A DNA stretch of 64,000 nt from Acidimicrobiales bacterium (GTDB lineage: Bacteria > Actinomycetota > Acidimicrobiia > Acidimicrobiales > RAAP-2): contig JADGOE010000002.1 of NCBI GenBank assembly GCA_017883135.1, positions 1-64,000 of the forward strand. Reading direction: 5' to 3'. Every line of letters begins with the position of its first letter. Position 1 is the first letter of the stretch. Below the pieces are notes generated by a model. The model made no database searches, was not told the origin of the DNA, and saw only the letters and a list, made by a program, of their open reading frames with translations. The translations under genes were made by a program, and so were the position numbers. Of the stretch, positions 26,370 through 35,029 are shown one piece after another.

Positions 26370-27656
26370 ATGCACGGGGTGGCGGCGAGCGGGGAGCACA
26401 ACGGGGCGGTGCGCTACGTGGCCATCACCGCTGTCGGTCCGGCCGGCGACCAGGGGCTGGACCCCGACCGCGAGGTGCGTGAGATCCGCGTGCGCGGTGC
26501 ACTGCTGCCCGGCTTGGTCAACGTGCACTGCCATTCGCCCATGACCCTGTTCCGCGGGTCGGCGGAGAACCTGTCGCTCGATCGTTGGCTGAACGACGTG
26601 TTGTGGCCGCGGGAGGCCCACCTCACCGCGGACGACGTCTACTGGGGGATGACCCTGGCCGCGGCCGAGCTGCTGTGCTTCGGTGTGACGACCACCTGCG
26701 AGGCCTACTTCTTCGAGGATGCGGTGGCCGACGCCGTCCTTGACGCAGGGTCGCGTGCCGTGGTCACCCCGGGGGTCCTGCAGCTGCCCGGCACGGGCTC
26801 CGGCGACGACTGGTGGGACGTTCGCACGGCGCAGATCATCGACTTCCACGCCCGCCGCCACGGGGACAGCGGGCGCATCGAGGTCGGGTTCGCACCTCAC
26901 GCCCCCTATACCGTCCCGCTGCCGGTGCTGGCCGACATCGCGGAGGCCGCCCGCCGCCTCGACGCGCTGTTCCACATCCACCTGGCCGAGACGGAAGAGG
27001 AGTGCACCCGCTTCGCAGCCGAGCACGGGGACTCCGCACCGGCCGTGCTGGCGAGGGCCGGGGTGTTCGACGGGCGGGTGCTGGCTGCCCACAGCATCTG
27101 GCTGTCCGACGAGGACATGGCCGTCTACCGGAGGCACGACGTGGCGGTCGCCCACTGTCCCCAGAGCAACGCCAAGCTGGCATCGGGGGTCGCACCACTG
27201 GTCGAGCTCCTGGCCCGAGGCATCCGGGTGGGCCTCGGGACCGACGGGCCTGCCTCCAACAACGACCTCGACCTGTGGGAGGAGATACGCCTGGCCGCCA
27301 TGCTGGCCCGCATCAGGCAGAGGGATGCCACCGTGCTCCCGGCCGCCGCCGCTCTCGATCTGGCCACCAGGGGAGCAGGGCTCGCCCTCGGACGTCCCGA
27401 CCTCGGCGTGCTGGCCGTGGGCGCAAAGGCCGACATGATCGCGGTGCGCCTCGACGATCCGGCCTTCGTGCCGCTGCTCGAGGATGCCCAGCTGATCGAG
27501 CACCTGGTCTGGTCGGCCTCGAGCCGCCTGGTGACCGACGTGTGGGTGGGGGGACGTCAGGTGGTGGAAGCCGGGCGGTGCCTGACCGTCGATCTCGACG
27601 AGGCTCGCCGGCAGGTGGAGGCGCGGGCCCACCGGCTCATGCAGGTCGGCGTCTGA
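26370..27656 (+). CDS. Amidohydrolase of the SAH/MTA deaminase-like family
   Basis: The 428-residue metal-dependent hydrolase has metal ligands His53 and His55 (NVHCH), His202/His204 (FHIHLAE), His241 (AAHSIWLS) and Asp292 (GTDGPASNNDLD), as in the TrzA/AtzA and adenosine-type deaminase branch. It contains CPQSNAKLASG, a family hallmark. The N-terminal beta-sandwich is short, beginning only about 40 residues before the first His. Deamination of a purine nucleoside or aminated metabolite is likely; the exact substrate is open. It is the third gene of the aminotransferase-epimerase operon. I used the ATG at 26370; a TTG six bases earlier overlaps the epimerase stop. Confidence 0.8.
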   Translation: MHGVAASGEHNGAVRYVAITAVGPAGDQGLDPDREVREIRVRGALLPGLVNVHCHSPMTLFRGSAENLSLDRWLNDVLWPREAHLTADDVYWGMTLAAAELLCFGVTTTCEAYFFEDAVADAVLDAGSRAVVTPGVLQLPGTGSGDDWWDVRTAQIIDFHARRHGDSGRIEVGFAPHAPYTVPLPVLADIAEAARRLDALFHIHLAETEEECTRFAAEHGDSAPAVLARAGVFDGRVLAAHSIWLSDEDMAVYRRHDVAVAHCPQSNAKLASGVAPLVELLARGIRVGLGTDGPASNNDLDLWEEIRLAAMLARIRQRDATVLPAAAALDLATRGAGLALGRPDLGVLAVGAKADMIAVRLDDPAFVPLLEDAQLIEHLVWSASSRLVTDVWVGGRQVVEAGRCLTVDLDEARRQVEARAHRLMQVGV

Positions 27657-27719
27657 ACACCGCCGGCGGCCCAGCGGCCGAGGGTTTCCACCGTCCTGAG
27701 CCCATGGACCGGCGGGCGC

Positions 27720-27800
27720 TCAGAGCGCGGCCAGGTGAGCCGCGAATCGGTCGAAGCTGCTCTCCATGCCGGCCTGGGCGTCGCTTCCCCGGGGTGATGA
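27720..27800 (-). pseudogene. Possible 3' remnant of an SRPBCC (AHSA1-type) gene
   Basis: The gap 27657-27938 has no intact gene. On the minus strand it holds one short frame ending at 27720 that reads SDAQAGMESSFDRFAAHLAAL-stop. This resembles the C-terminal helix of AHSA1-type SRPBCC proteins. The upstream part is not recoverable in any frame. The match is short, so this is tentative. Confidence 0.3.
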
Positions 27801-27938
27801 GCCTGTTCTGAGCCGTCCGCCAGATCAGGCGCTGACCTACCCCCCTTAAAGGTCTCATCGCCTCGGAGCTGGATCGACTTCGAAACACTGTCGGTCACCG
27901 AAGTAGGGAAGAAGTGGGGATACCCAGGGACCTTCGGG

Positions 27939-28805
27939 TTACGTGCGGGTCACCTGAATCTGGTTTGTGAAGGCGACGCAGAGGGTGGCCACCTGTGCCT
28001 CGTCCACAGCAAGTCTCAGCGCCCGCTGGGCCATGGCAACGCCCTCGCCGGCTCGTCGGCCGAACAACTCCTCCATGAAGGTGAGGGCCTGTTGGGTTAC
28101 TCCGCCAGCCATGGGATGTTGACTGAGATACGAAAGGGTCGCTGCAACGTCGTCGGGCGGCGCCGTCTGCATGATCCGGTACACATCGGCTGCGTCCTTG
28201 TCGCTCAACCGATCAACTTGACCGCTCGCGACCCGGTCGTGGATCTTGTGCGCCTTCGCGACGAGCAGAGCTGCAACGCCCGCAACTTCGACGCTCAGTT
28301 GACGGGTGTCGGCCGCGTCGAGTGCCGACACGATCATCGTGTCGTGATCGACAAGAGCAGCCTCCAAGCCAACGGCCCGACGCGCCGCACGGTTACCGTG
28401 CACGCCAAGCCGCGCGCCTCGGCGTCCTTGGTTCGAGGAAGCGGCCTCAGGAACAATGAGGTCTATCGGAATGACGACGTCCTCTCCACCGATCTCCTCG
28501 GTCGCGATCCAGACACCAGGCTGGGTCTGGTTATCGCCTTGCGGGAGCAATCGGAATCCTGCGCTTCGCATCGACTGTTCCAGCTCTGGTTCATCACCGA
28601 GCAGAGTCGGGTCGAGTGCCAGATCACCGTCAGTTGTGTACGGCGCAATCGTCAGCCCAACGTCATTGAGTCCCGTACGCAGATAGACAGCCTGCGCACC
28701 CACGACGATGATCGCCTTCCCATGCGGAGCCAAGGTCGACAGCGCATCGAGGAGCACGCGTCGGGCAGCAATGTAGCGAGGGTCGAGTTCGATGCCGCCG
28801 CTCAT
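27939..28805 (-). CDS. AbiEii-like nucleotidyltransferase, toxin of a type IV-like toxin-antitoxin pair
   Basis: The 288-residue protein has GAQAVYLR at 36-43, then TTDGDLALDP with Asp59 and Asp61, the pattern of a nucleotidyltransferase catalytic core. It has a helical C-terminal half. The ATG overlaps the stop of the winged-helix gene upstream (ATGA). This arrangement, regulator first and nucleotidyltransferase second, is that of AbiE systems, in which the toxin modifies a cell target and can limit phage growth. GC content is visibly lower than in the genes on either side, which fits horizontal acquisition. Toxicity is inferred, not shown. Confidence 0.7.
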   Translation of the reverse strand: MSGGIELDPRYIAARRVLLDALSTLAPHGKAIIVVGAQAVYLRTGLNDVGLTIAPYTTDGDLALDPTLLGDEPELEQSMRSAGFRLLPQGDNQTQPGVWIATEEIGGEDVVIPIDLIVPEAASSNQGRRGARLGVHGNRAARRAVGLEAALVDHDTMIVSALDAADTRQLSVEVAGVAALLVAKAHKIHDRVASGQVDRLSDKDAADVYRIMQTAPPDDVAATLSYLSQHPMAGGVTQQALTFMEELFGRRAGEGVAMAQRALRLAVDEAQVATLCVAFTNQIQVTRT

Positions 28806-29923
28806 TGTTTGTCCAGCATGGCGGGCTTCGGCAGCGTCGAGAGTCGCCACTCTCTTTCATTCTCTGCCATCCACTTGAGGAGGGCGTCACCTTCGGCGGG
28901 CATTCGGCCATTCCCTGTGAGGCAATCGGCGGCCGCCTGTGACGGCGCAACGTACGTCACTCCCGTGTCTGTTGTTGTCCGATCCCACACGACCGGGTCG
29001 AAGGGGGTGAGCAGCGCAACATTCGCGCCTTCGTCGGTAGGAATGAGGCCCAGCGACTGAGCGAGCGCCTGCGGTGCGTCCGAGTAGGCAACGAGGAGTG
29101 CGGGTCCGGCAACTGGAGCGAGACGAACGGCCGCAAACGATCCGGTCACCGCAACGATCACATTGGCGGACGCGAGCTTCTGAACGGCATCAGTTGCGCC
29201 ACCGGGCGCGAGATACCGGTATGTCTTGTTTGAGCGAAAGACGTCGTAGGTTTCGGCCCATCGCCGCAGGAGACGGTTGACATCGACCGATTTGACCCGC
29301 CCTCGCTCCGTCCGCTCAACGACCGCCTCGGCGTCAAGCGTGTCGAGCAATCTCGACACGTAGCCGGGGGTGAGTGCAGCCGCAGCTGCCAGTTCGCGCA
29401 CGCCATATGGAGGACATACGTCGACAAGGAGCCGCACAAGTCTCCCCGCTTTGGGGCCTTGAACGCGCGCCTTGCTCCGCTGTGCCGGGTTCGGGTCCTT
29501 CCGCGCACCTTGGGTCTGCAGGTAGACGGTTGGGTTGTCGAGGCGGATCAGGGCATTCCCGGTGAGGTCGAGGTAGTTGAGACCCTGGTCGCCTAAGAGT
29601 TCTTGGGTCCGTTCGCTGAGCCAGGGGGCAACCACCAGGATCGGGATGTGCCCCGCGAGGGTGCGGAGCGTGCGTCCGATTCCGCCGAGGAGCCGGTCAA
29701 CGTCCCGGGGGGCGAAAGTCCGGCTCACCTCGATCGCCATGGTTGTGAAAGTGCCGTTCGGACCCTTCAAGTCGATTGCCACGTCGACGGGCCTTTCGGG
29801 TGCGCTCTGAAACTCGGCGCGGGCAGTCGGTCCTACCCCCCAGCTCTCCGGGAGCCGTTCGCGGAGCCAGGCAACGGCTGCTCCGGCCATCTCGTTCTCT
29901 GTGAGCATGGTGTTTGCTGTCAT
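28802..29923 (-). CDS. AbiEi-like winged-helix antitoxin/autoregulator
   Basis: The product has about 373 residues. The first 150 form an alpha/beta region ending in LNYLDLTGNALIRLDNPTVYLQTQG, seen in AbiEi-type proteins. A winged helix follows (YGVRELAAAAALTPGYVSRLLDTLDAEAVVERTERGRVK). It is the presumed antitoxin and repressor of the pair. No ribosome binding site is clear. ATG codons at 29947, 29923 and 29908 are in frame; I took 29923 because 29947 abuts the operator-like palindrome. The stop overlaps the toxin start. Confidence 0.65.
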   Translation of the reverse strand: MTANTMLTENEMAGAAVAWLRERLPESWGVGPTARAEFQSAPERPVDVAIDLKGPNGTFTTMAIEVSRTFAPRDVDRLLGGIGRTLRTLAGHIPILVVAPWLSERTQELLGDQGLNYLDLTGNALIRLDNPTVYLQTQGARKDPNPAQRSKARVQGPKAGRLVRLLVDVCPPYGVRELAAAAALTPGYVSRLLDTLDAEAVVERTERGRVKSVDVNRLLRRWAETYDVFRSNKTYRYLAPGGATDAVQKLASANVIVAVTGSFAAVRLAPVAGPALLVAYSDAPQALAQSLGLIPTDEGANVALLTPFDPVVWDRTTTDTGVTYVAPSQAAADCLTGNGRMPAEGDALLKWMAENEREWRLSTLPKPAMLDKQ

Positions 29924-29948
29924 GGTGGACACCAAGGATAGCACCATC

Positions 29949-30004
29949 TGTTGCCTAATTCATCACTGTTTGCCAAGTCGGCAAACAAGACTGTCTAGGC
30001 AACA
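29949..30004. promoter_or_regulatory. Nested palindromic operator upstream of the AbiE-like pair
   Basis: Two perfect inverted repeats are nested: outer arms TGTTGCCTA (29949-29957) and TAGGCAACA (29996-30004), inner arms TGTTTGCC (29967-29974) and GGCAAACA (29980-29987). All four arms share the TGTT(T)GCC core, giving four half-sites in 56 bases next to the antitoxin start. This is the layout expected for cooperative autorepression by a winged-helix dimer. From 30005 to 30223 I see no gene. Confidence 0.65.
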
Positions 30005-30223
30005 ACTCCGGCCGCCCGAGGGAGGTGGTGGCTGACCCCAAGCGAGCCCTTCTGAATGCTGATCAATGGAGTCACGGGAATTCCCTACGTGAAGTTCTGG
30101 GTACCCGGGTCCGTTCCGTCAACCATTTCAGGCTCATTCTCAAGCTCGATCTATTCGTCCGTCAACTTCCTAGGATCATCGGCACCGACATCGAGCACGG
30201 CGTGTCCCGACAAAGGCCTGAAG

Positions 30224-30937
30224 TCACTTGCCGTCACCAGAGGCAGCGTCAATCTCGGGGTTGGGGGAGGGTAGACAGCTGCAGACCGCTTCCCCGAGGC
30301 TGGAACGACTCGAAACGATCTGGACCACCTTGGCACGCGTGGATTCCGCCTCCCCCACGAGCTCGCCCCGGTCGTCGGGGTGCCGTGGTTCATCGCCAAC
30401 CGGCTGACCGGCCTGACCGGCAGACCCCGGGCGGCATCGGACGGGGCCTGCGCCACGCTCTCCGCCGTGCTGCTTCTCGGCGTAGCGGGCCGCCCCGTTG
30501 GCGAAGCGGCCGATCAGGTGGTTCATCACCGCCACCAGCAGAGGGCCGGTGCCGGGTATCTTTTCGTCGAACGTCCCCTCCCAGGTGATCAGCGTGCCCG
30601 GCCCGTCGGGCGACAGCGTCACGTCGGCCCGGTAGTGACGAACCGGAAACCCCTTCAGGATCGAGTACGCGAAGTGGTGGGGCGGGTCCCACGCCACCAC
30701 TTCCTCGCGCGAGCCGACACCGTACCGGGTAAACCGCCGCACCGCCCCCACCCCGTCGGGCTCCGGGCTGCCTTCGTGGACGAGGTCGGTGCGGGTCAGG
30801 AACGACCACTCCTTCCACCGGCGGGCTTCACCGAGCAGCGGCCAGACCTCGTCGACCGGGGCGGAGGATCGGGCTCGGATCCGGTACGAACGGCGTCCGG
30901 TCGGACCACTGAGCGGAGCGGCGGCCGGCTCGGTCAT
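30224..30937 (-). CDS. SRPBCC family protein with an odd C-terminal tail
   Basis: Residues 15-165 form an SRPBCC (polyketide cyclase/dehydrase-like) domain: YRIRARSSAPVDEVWPLLGEARRWKEW, then VVAWDPPHHFAYSILKGFP and LITWEGTFDEKIPG. These proteins bind hydrophobic ligands in a deep cavity. The domain is complete at about MNHLIGRFANGAARYAEKQ. The last 75 residues (from GERGAGPVRC) are unlike the family and rich in Ser/Arg/Gly, as if the native stop was lost and translation runs into former spacer. The ATG overlaps the stop of another SRPBCC gene upstream. Confidence 0.65.
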   Translation of the reverse strand: MTEPAAAPLSGPTGRRSYRIRARSSAPVDEVWPLLGEARRWKEWSFLTRTDLVHEGSPEPDGVGAVRRFTRYGVGSREEVVAWDPPHHFAYSILKGFPVRHYRADVTLSPDGPGTLITWEGTFDEKIPGTGPLLVAVMNHLIGRFANGAARYAEKQHGGERGAGPVRCRPGSAGQAGQPVGDEPRHPDDRGELVGEAESTRAKVVQIVSSRSSLGEAVCSCLPSPNPEIDAASGDGK

Positions 30938-31317
30938 CCTTCGACGTGGACCTTCAAGGTGTCGAGGGCCTGCTGGTAGATGGTGACCATCAGGTCGGCC
31001 ATCTCATCGGGCGCGGCGTCGACCACCCAGGTTACGTGGCTGGCGTCCCCGGCAGGCGTCACCGTGATGACTGCTTCGTGACGCTCGACCGGTGCGCCGT
31101 CGGCGATCGAGTAGGTCAGTGCCCGCCCTGCATCGTCCTTGGCGATCAGGCGCTCGGTGATGGTCATCCCCATGGTCTCGACGATCCGGTTGTCGCCCTC
31201 CACCCGGCAGGAGTCCATGCCGGGCATCCATCCGGCGATGCCACCGAAGTCGCCGACCACTGCCCACACCTCGTCCGCCGAGCGGTCGATGTCGATCTCT
31301 GCCTTGCCTGTTCCCAT
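30934..31317 (-). CDS. SRPBCC family protein
   Basis: This is a 127-residue single-domain SRPBCC protein: MGTGKAEIDIDRSADEVWAV, GGIAGWMPGMDSCRVEGD, then SHVTWVVDAAPDEMADLM. GGGAGA precedes the ATG at 31317, and longer frames have no better support. It overlaps the next SRPBCC gene by four bases (ATGA), so the pair is cotranscribed. Ligand unknown. Confidence 0.75.
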   Translation of the reverse strand: MGTGKAEIDIDRSADEVWAVVGDFGGIAGWMPGMDSCRVEGDNRIVETMGMTITERLIAKDDAGRALTYSIADGAPVERHEAVITVTPAGDASHVTWVVDAAPDEMADLMVTIYQQALDTLKVHVEG

Positions 31318-31419
31318 GGTTCTCCCTGTACTCGGTGGGCTGTGCGTACGCTCGATGCCGACCACTCGGCTCGCTGCGCCGCCCAGATGGTAGGCGGTGC
31401 CGGCCCCCGGCTCCACTAC

Positions 31420-31425
31420 TAGCGT
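31420..31425 (+). promoter_or_regulatory. Candidate -10 box for the thioesterase operon
   Basis: TAGCGT lies eight bases before the ATG at 31434. No ribosome binding site is seen between, which is consistent with a leaderless transcript. Confidence 0.35.
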
Positions 31426-31433
31426 CTCGGGGC

Positions 31434-32249
31434 ATGATCGACTCGTCGAGCGTCACCGACGGCACTCCTGCCCTGTTCGTCGCCGACGGCAACCATGTCC
31501 TGCCGACCGAGTTGGCCAGGGGGCCGTGGTCGGCCCAGTCGTTGCACGGCGGTCCGGTGGCGGCCCTCATCGCCCGCAGCATCGAGCGCCACACCGGCGA
31601 GAACGACCTCCAGCTGGTCCGGGTCACCGTGGAGCTGCTCCGCCCGGTGCCGGTCGCTCCACTCGAGGTGACCTGCACACTGTCGAAGGCCGGCCGGAAG
31701 GTGCAGCTGATCGACACGGTGGTCGAGGCCGACGGTGTCGGGGTGGCATGGGCCCGGGCGCTGCGGATACGGAGGGCCCCCGACGACCAGCGCGCGATGC
31801 CGTCGGTACCCGAGGACGATGCCCCGCCTCCCCCCGAGGACGGTGTCGCCATCGCATCTGCCCTCGCCGGCTACCGCGCCTTTCACAACGCGGGCATGGA
31901 GCTGCGGTTCGTGGAAGGACACATGAACGAGCCGGGGCCGGCCACCGTCTGGTTCCGCCTGCGATGCCCGGTGGTGCTGGGCGAGCCACCGTCGCCGTGG
32001 CAGCGGGTGGCGGCCGCGGCCGATTTCGGCAATGGGGTCGGCTCCGAGCTCGACTTCGCCTCGAGCCTCTTCATCAACCCTGATCTGACCGTCTCGATCC
32101 ACCGCCCGCCGGAGGGGGAGTGGGTGTGCCTCGCAGCTCGGACCCGGTTCGGCACCCCGGGCATCGGTGCCGCCGAGTCCGAGCTGTGGGACGTGCACGG
32201 CCGGATCGGCCGGGCCGTCCAGAGCCTCCTGGTGGAGCCGACCAGGTGA
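31434..32249 (+). CDS. Acyl-CoA thioesterase family protein (TesB-like double hotdog)
   Basis: The 271-residue protein has two hotdog halves. The first contains GPWSAQSLHGGPVAALIARSIE (the long hotdog helix), and the second AAAADFGNGVGSELDFASSLFINPDL, with the Asp position typical of TesB-like enzymes. These hydrolyse acyl-CoA to free acid and CoA. Its stop overlaps the start of an acyl-CoA ligase gene (GTGA), so the two opposing activities are encoded together. Confidence 0.8.
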   Translation: MIDSSSVTDGTPALFVADGNHVLPTELARGPWSAQSLHGGPVAALIARSIERHTGENDLQLVRVTVELLRPVPVAPLEVTCTLSKAGRKVQLIDTVVEADGVGVAWARALRIRRAPDDQRAMPSVPEDDAPPPPEDGVAIASALAGYRAFHNAGMELRFVEGHMNEPGPATVWFRLRCPVVLGEPPSPWQRVAAAADFGNGVGSELDFASSLFINPDLTVSIHRPPEGEWVCLAARTRFGTPGIGAAESELWDVHGRIGRAVQSLLVEPTR

Positions 32250-33926
32250 GGCCACCGGCGGCCGGTGTCGTCGGGGACCCCACCATCGCCGAGCTCCTCG
32301 TGGCCCGGGCCGCAGACGACCACCCCGGCCTTCGCTTCGAGGACGAGGTGTGGAGTTGGCGCGAGGTCGTCTCGGCCAGTGCCGCCCGCGCCTCGCTGAT
32401 CCGCTCGATGACGGACGGCGGGCCGCTCCACGTGGGCGTGCTGCTCGGCAACGTTCCCGAGTACGTCTTCTGGCTGGGCGCGGCAGCGTTGGCCGGCGCA
32501 GTGGTGGTCGGCATCAACCCGACCCGCAGGGGCGATGCGCTCGCCGGTGACATCCTCCGCACCGACTGCGCTCTGATCATCACCGATGCCGATGGTGCGC
32601 TGCTCCTCGACGGACTGTCCTTCAGGGCGGCTGCCGATCGGGTGTTGCGGATCGACGGCGCAGCTGGTGGCGCGGCACGGGGCGGCCGACCCGTACTCCA
32701 TCGTGTCCGAGGCCAACCCTGTCCCCGAGGACCTGTTCTTGTTGTTGTTCACCTCGGGGACCACCGGAGCGCCGAAGGCGGTGCGCTGCACTCAGGGGCG
32801 TCTGGCCTCCATCGCCGTGCGCTCCGCGGAGGCGTACGGGTTCGAGCGGGACGACGTGGCCTACTGCACCATGCCGTTGTTCCACGGGAACGCGCTGATG
32901 GTGCTGTGGGGCCCCACCCTGGTGGTCGGGGCCACCGTGGCCCTGGCCCGGCGGTTCAGCGCCTCGGGGTTTCTTGCAGATGTCCGCCGGTACCGGTGCA
33001 CGACCTTCACTTATGTGGGCAAGGCGCTCGCCTACATTCTGGCCACGCCGCCAGCACCAGACGATGCCGCGACCACCTTGACCCGCGGGTTCGGGACCGA
33101 GGCGTCGGTCGCCGACCATGCCGCGTTCGAGCAGCGCTTCGGGTGCGTCCTCACCGAGGGGTACGGCTCCAGCGAGGGTGGGGTTGCGATCAGTCGGACG
33201 CCCGACACCCCGGCCGGCTCGCTCGGGCCGCCCCTCGACGGTGTCGCCGTTGTCGACCCGGAGTCGCTGGAGGAGTGCCCGTCGGCTCTCTTCGATGCCG
33301 CTGGTCGCCTGCTCAACGGGGAGGCCGCCATCGGTGAGATCGTGAACCGCTCAGGAGTCGGCCGGTTCGAGGGGTACTACGGCGACGACCGGTCCACTGC
33401 CGAGCGGACCCGACACGGGTGGTACTGGACCGGAGACCTCGCCTACCGCGACGAGGATGGGTTCTTCTACTTTGCCGGCCGTCGCGGCGATTGGATGCGG
33501 GTGGACTCGGAGAACCTGACCGCCGGTCCCATCGAGCGGCTCCTGGTGCGCTTCGCAGACGCGGCCACGGTGGCCGTGTACTCGGTCCCCGACCCCCGAT
33601 CGGGGGACCAGGTGATGGCAGCCATCGAGATGCTGCCGGGCCGCGCGTTCGACCCGCACGCCTTCGGGGGGTTTCTGGCCGCTCAGCGTGACCTGGGGAC
33701 GAAGTGGGTCCCTGCGTTCGTCCGGGTCACCAGCGGCCTTCCCCAGACGGCGAGCGGCAAGGTGACCAAGGAGCCGCTGAAGCGGGAGGGGTGGTGGCGG
33801 GGGAACGATGCGGTCTTCCGTCGGGCCGGCTCGACGCTCGACTTCACCGCCATGGACGTGGCAGCCGGCGATGAGCTGCGAGCCGAGTTCGAGCGCCACG
33901 GCCGCGGGGCCCTCATCGATGGGTGA
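32246..33926 (+). pseudogene. Acyl-CoA synthetase (FadD-like, AMP-binding) with a frameshift
   Basis: The N-terminal part runs from the GTG at 32246 (TIAELLVARAADDHPGL...YVFWLGAAALAGAVVVGINP) to about 32665 in one frame. The rest of the enzyme continues in the next frame: LFTSGTTGAPKAV (ATP-binding loop), EGYGSSEGG, YWTGDLAYRDEDGFFYF, and PQTASGKVTK at the C-terminus. Removing one base near ATCGACGGCGCAGCTGG (about 32659-32675) would join them into a normal FadD-type ligase of about 560 residues. Both halves look well conserved, so the lesion is recent or a sequencing error. It would activate a fatty or other carboxylic acid to its CoA ester. Confidence 0.8.
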
Positions 33927-34938
33927 GTGGTGGAGCCGCCTCGGGGCCGCGTTGGCCCGCCTGTGGGTACGCATCTGGGCGAGGGTCGAAGGGACGGTCG
34001 ACCGGATCGACCGGTTCCAACAACGGCACTGGCCCAGCGCGGTTCCCAGTGCGGTGGTGCGCAAGTACTCCGACGACCAGGCGGGTCGCCTGGCTGGTCA
34101 GATCTCCCACGCCGGCTTCCTCGCGGTCTTCCCCATGCTGTTGGTGCTGCTGACCGCGGTGGGGATCTTCCTGCACGGCCACAAGTCGCTGCAGAACGAC
34201 ATCATCGATTCGGCCCTGCGGCAGTTCCCCGTGGTCGGATCCGATCTGGCGGACAACGTGCACCAGCTGTCCGCCAGCAACACCCTGGCCCTGACGGTGG
34301 GGCTCTTGTGGCTCATGTACGGCAGCATGCGCCTCAGCCGCAACTCGCAGGTGATGATGGCGGTGGTATGGGGAGTCGACCGCGACGACCTGCCCGACTT
34401 CTGGCACTGGATCCCGCGTGCTGCCGGGTTTCTGGTCATCCTGGGTGTGGGGTTCCTCGGCGGCGGCGCCCTGGCCGGACTGGGTGCCTTCGGTCAGCTG
34501 GGTGTCTTTTCCGACGGGGTCGGTCTGGCCCTCTCGCTGGTGGTCAACATCGCCATGTACTGGTGCGCGTTCGCCATCCTGGTGCGCCTGCCCGAGGGCG
34601 GGCGCAGGCTGTGGCCCGGTGCCGTCTTCGGGGGGGTGGGCTGGACACTGCTGCAGTTTGCCGGCGCGGAGCTGGTGAGCCACCAGCTCCGGCACCTCTC
34701 CAACCTGTACGGGACGTTCGCCACGGTGCTCGGGCACATCTGGTGGATCGCGCTCGGCGCGATGGTGACCGTCTATGCCGCCGAGTTCGACGTGGTGCTC
34801 ACCCGGCGCCTGTGGCCCCGATCGTTCCGCCGGATCCGCAACCGCCCCGGAGATGCCGGCTCGGGCGGGCGTGAGGACGGCCCGAGGGCGGGCCAGGTGG
34901 TCGTACCGGTGACGGTCGCCCGGGGGGACATCGGATAG
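33919..34938 (+). CDS. YihY/BrkB-family inner-membrane protein
   Basis: This 339-residue polytopic membrane protein has about six hydrophobic segments (GFLAVFPMLLVLLTAVGIFL; ALTVGLLWLMYGSMRL; GFLVILGVGFLGGGALAG; LALSLVVNIAMYWCAFAI; VGWTLLQFAGAEL; VLGHIWWIALGAMVTVYAAEF). The SNLYGTFATVLGHIWW segment is typical of the YihY/BrkB family. The function of these proteins is not settled. The ATG lies eight bases inside the acyl-CoA ligase gene. Confidence 0.8.
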   Translation: MGEWWSRLGAALARLWVRIWARVEGTVDRIDRFQQRHWPSAVPSAVVRKYSDDQAGRLAGQISHAGFLAVFPMLLVLLTAVGIFLHGHKSLQNDIIDSALRQFPVVGSDLADNVHQLSASNTLALTVGLLWLMYGSMRLSRNSQVMMAVVWGVDRDDLPDFWHWIPRAAGFLVILGVGFLGGGALAGLGAFGQLGVFSDGVGLALSLVVNIAMYWCAFAILVRLPEGGRRLWPGAVFGGVGWTLLQFAGAELVSHQLRHLSNLYGTFATVLGHIWWIALGAMVTVYAAEFDVVLTRRLWPRSFRRIRNRPGDAGSGGREDGPRAGQVVVPVTVARGDIG

Positions 34939-35029
34939 CCGGTCGAACCGGCTTGGATCTCGATGGCAGCTGCCGCCGCGGGAGAGTTGCTCCTACTGGT
35001 GGAATCGGCGCTGTGCACCCCGCCGGTGC

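Noticed and set aside
27720..30937. The SRPBCC remnant and the SRPBCC gene as two halves of one gene split by the toxin-antitoxin island
   Set aside because: The gene at 30224-30937 already contains a complete SRPBCC domain, and the remnant resembles a different (AHSA1-type) subgroup.
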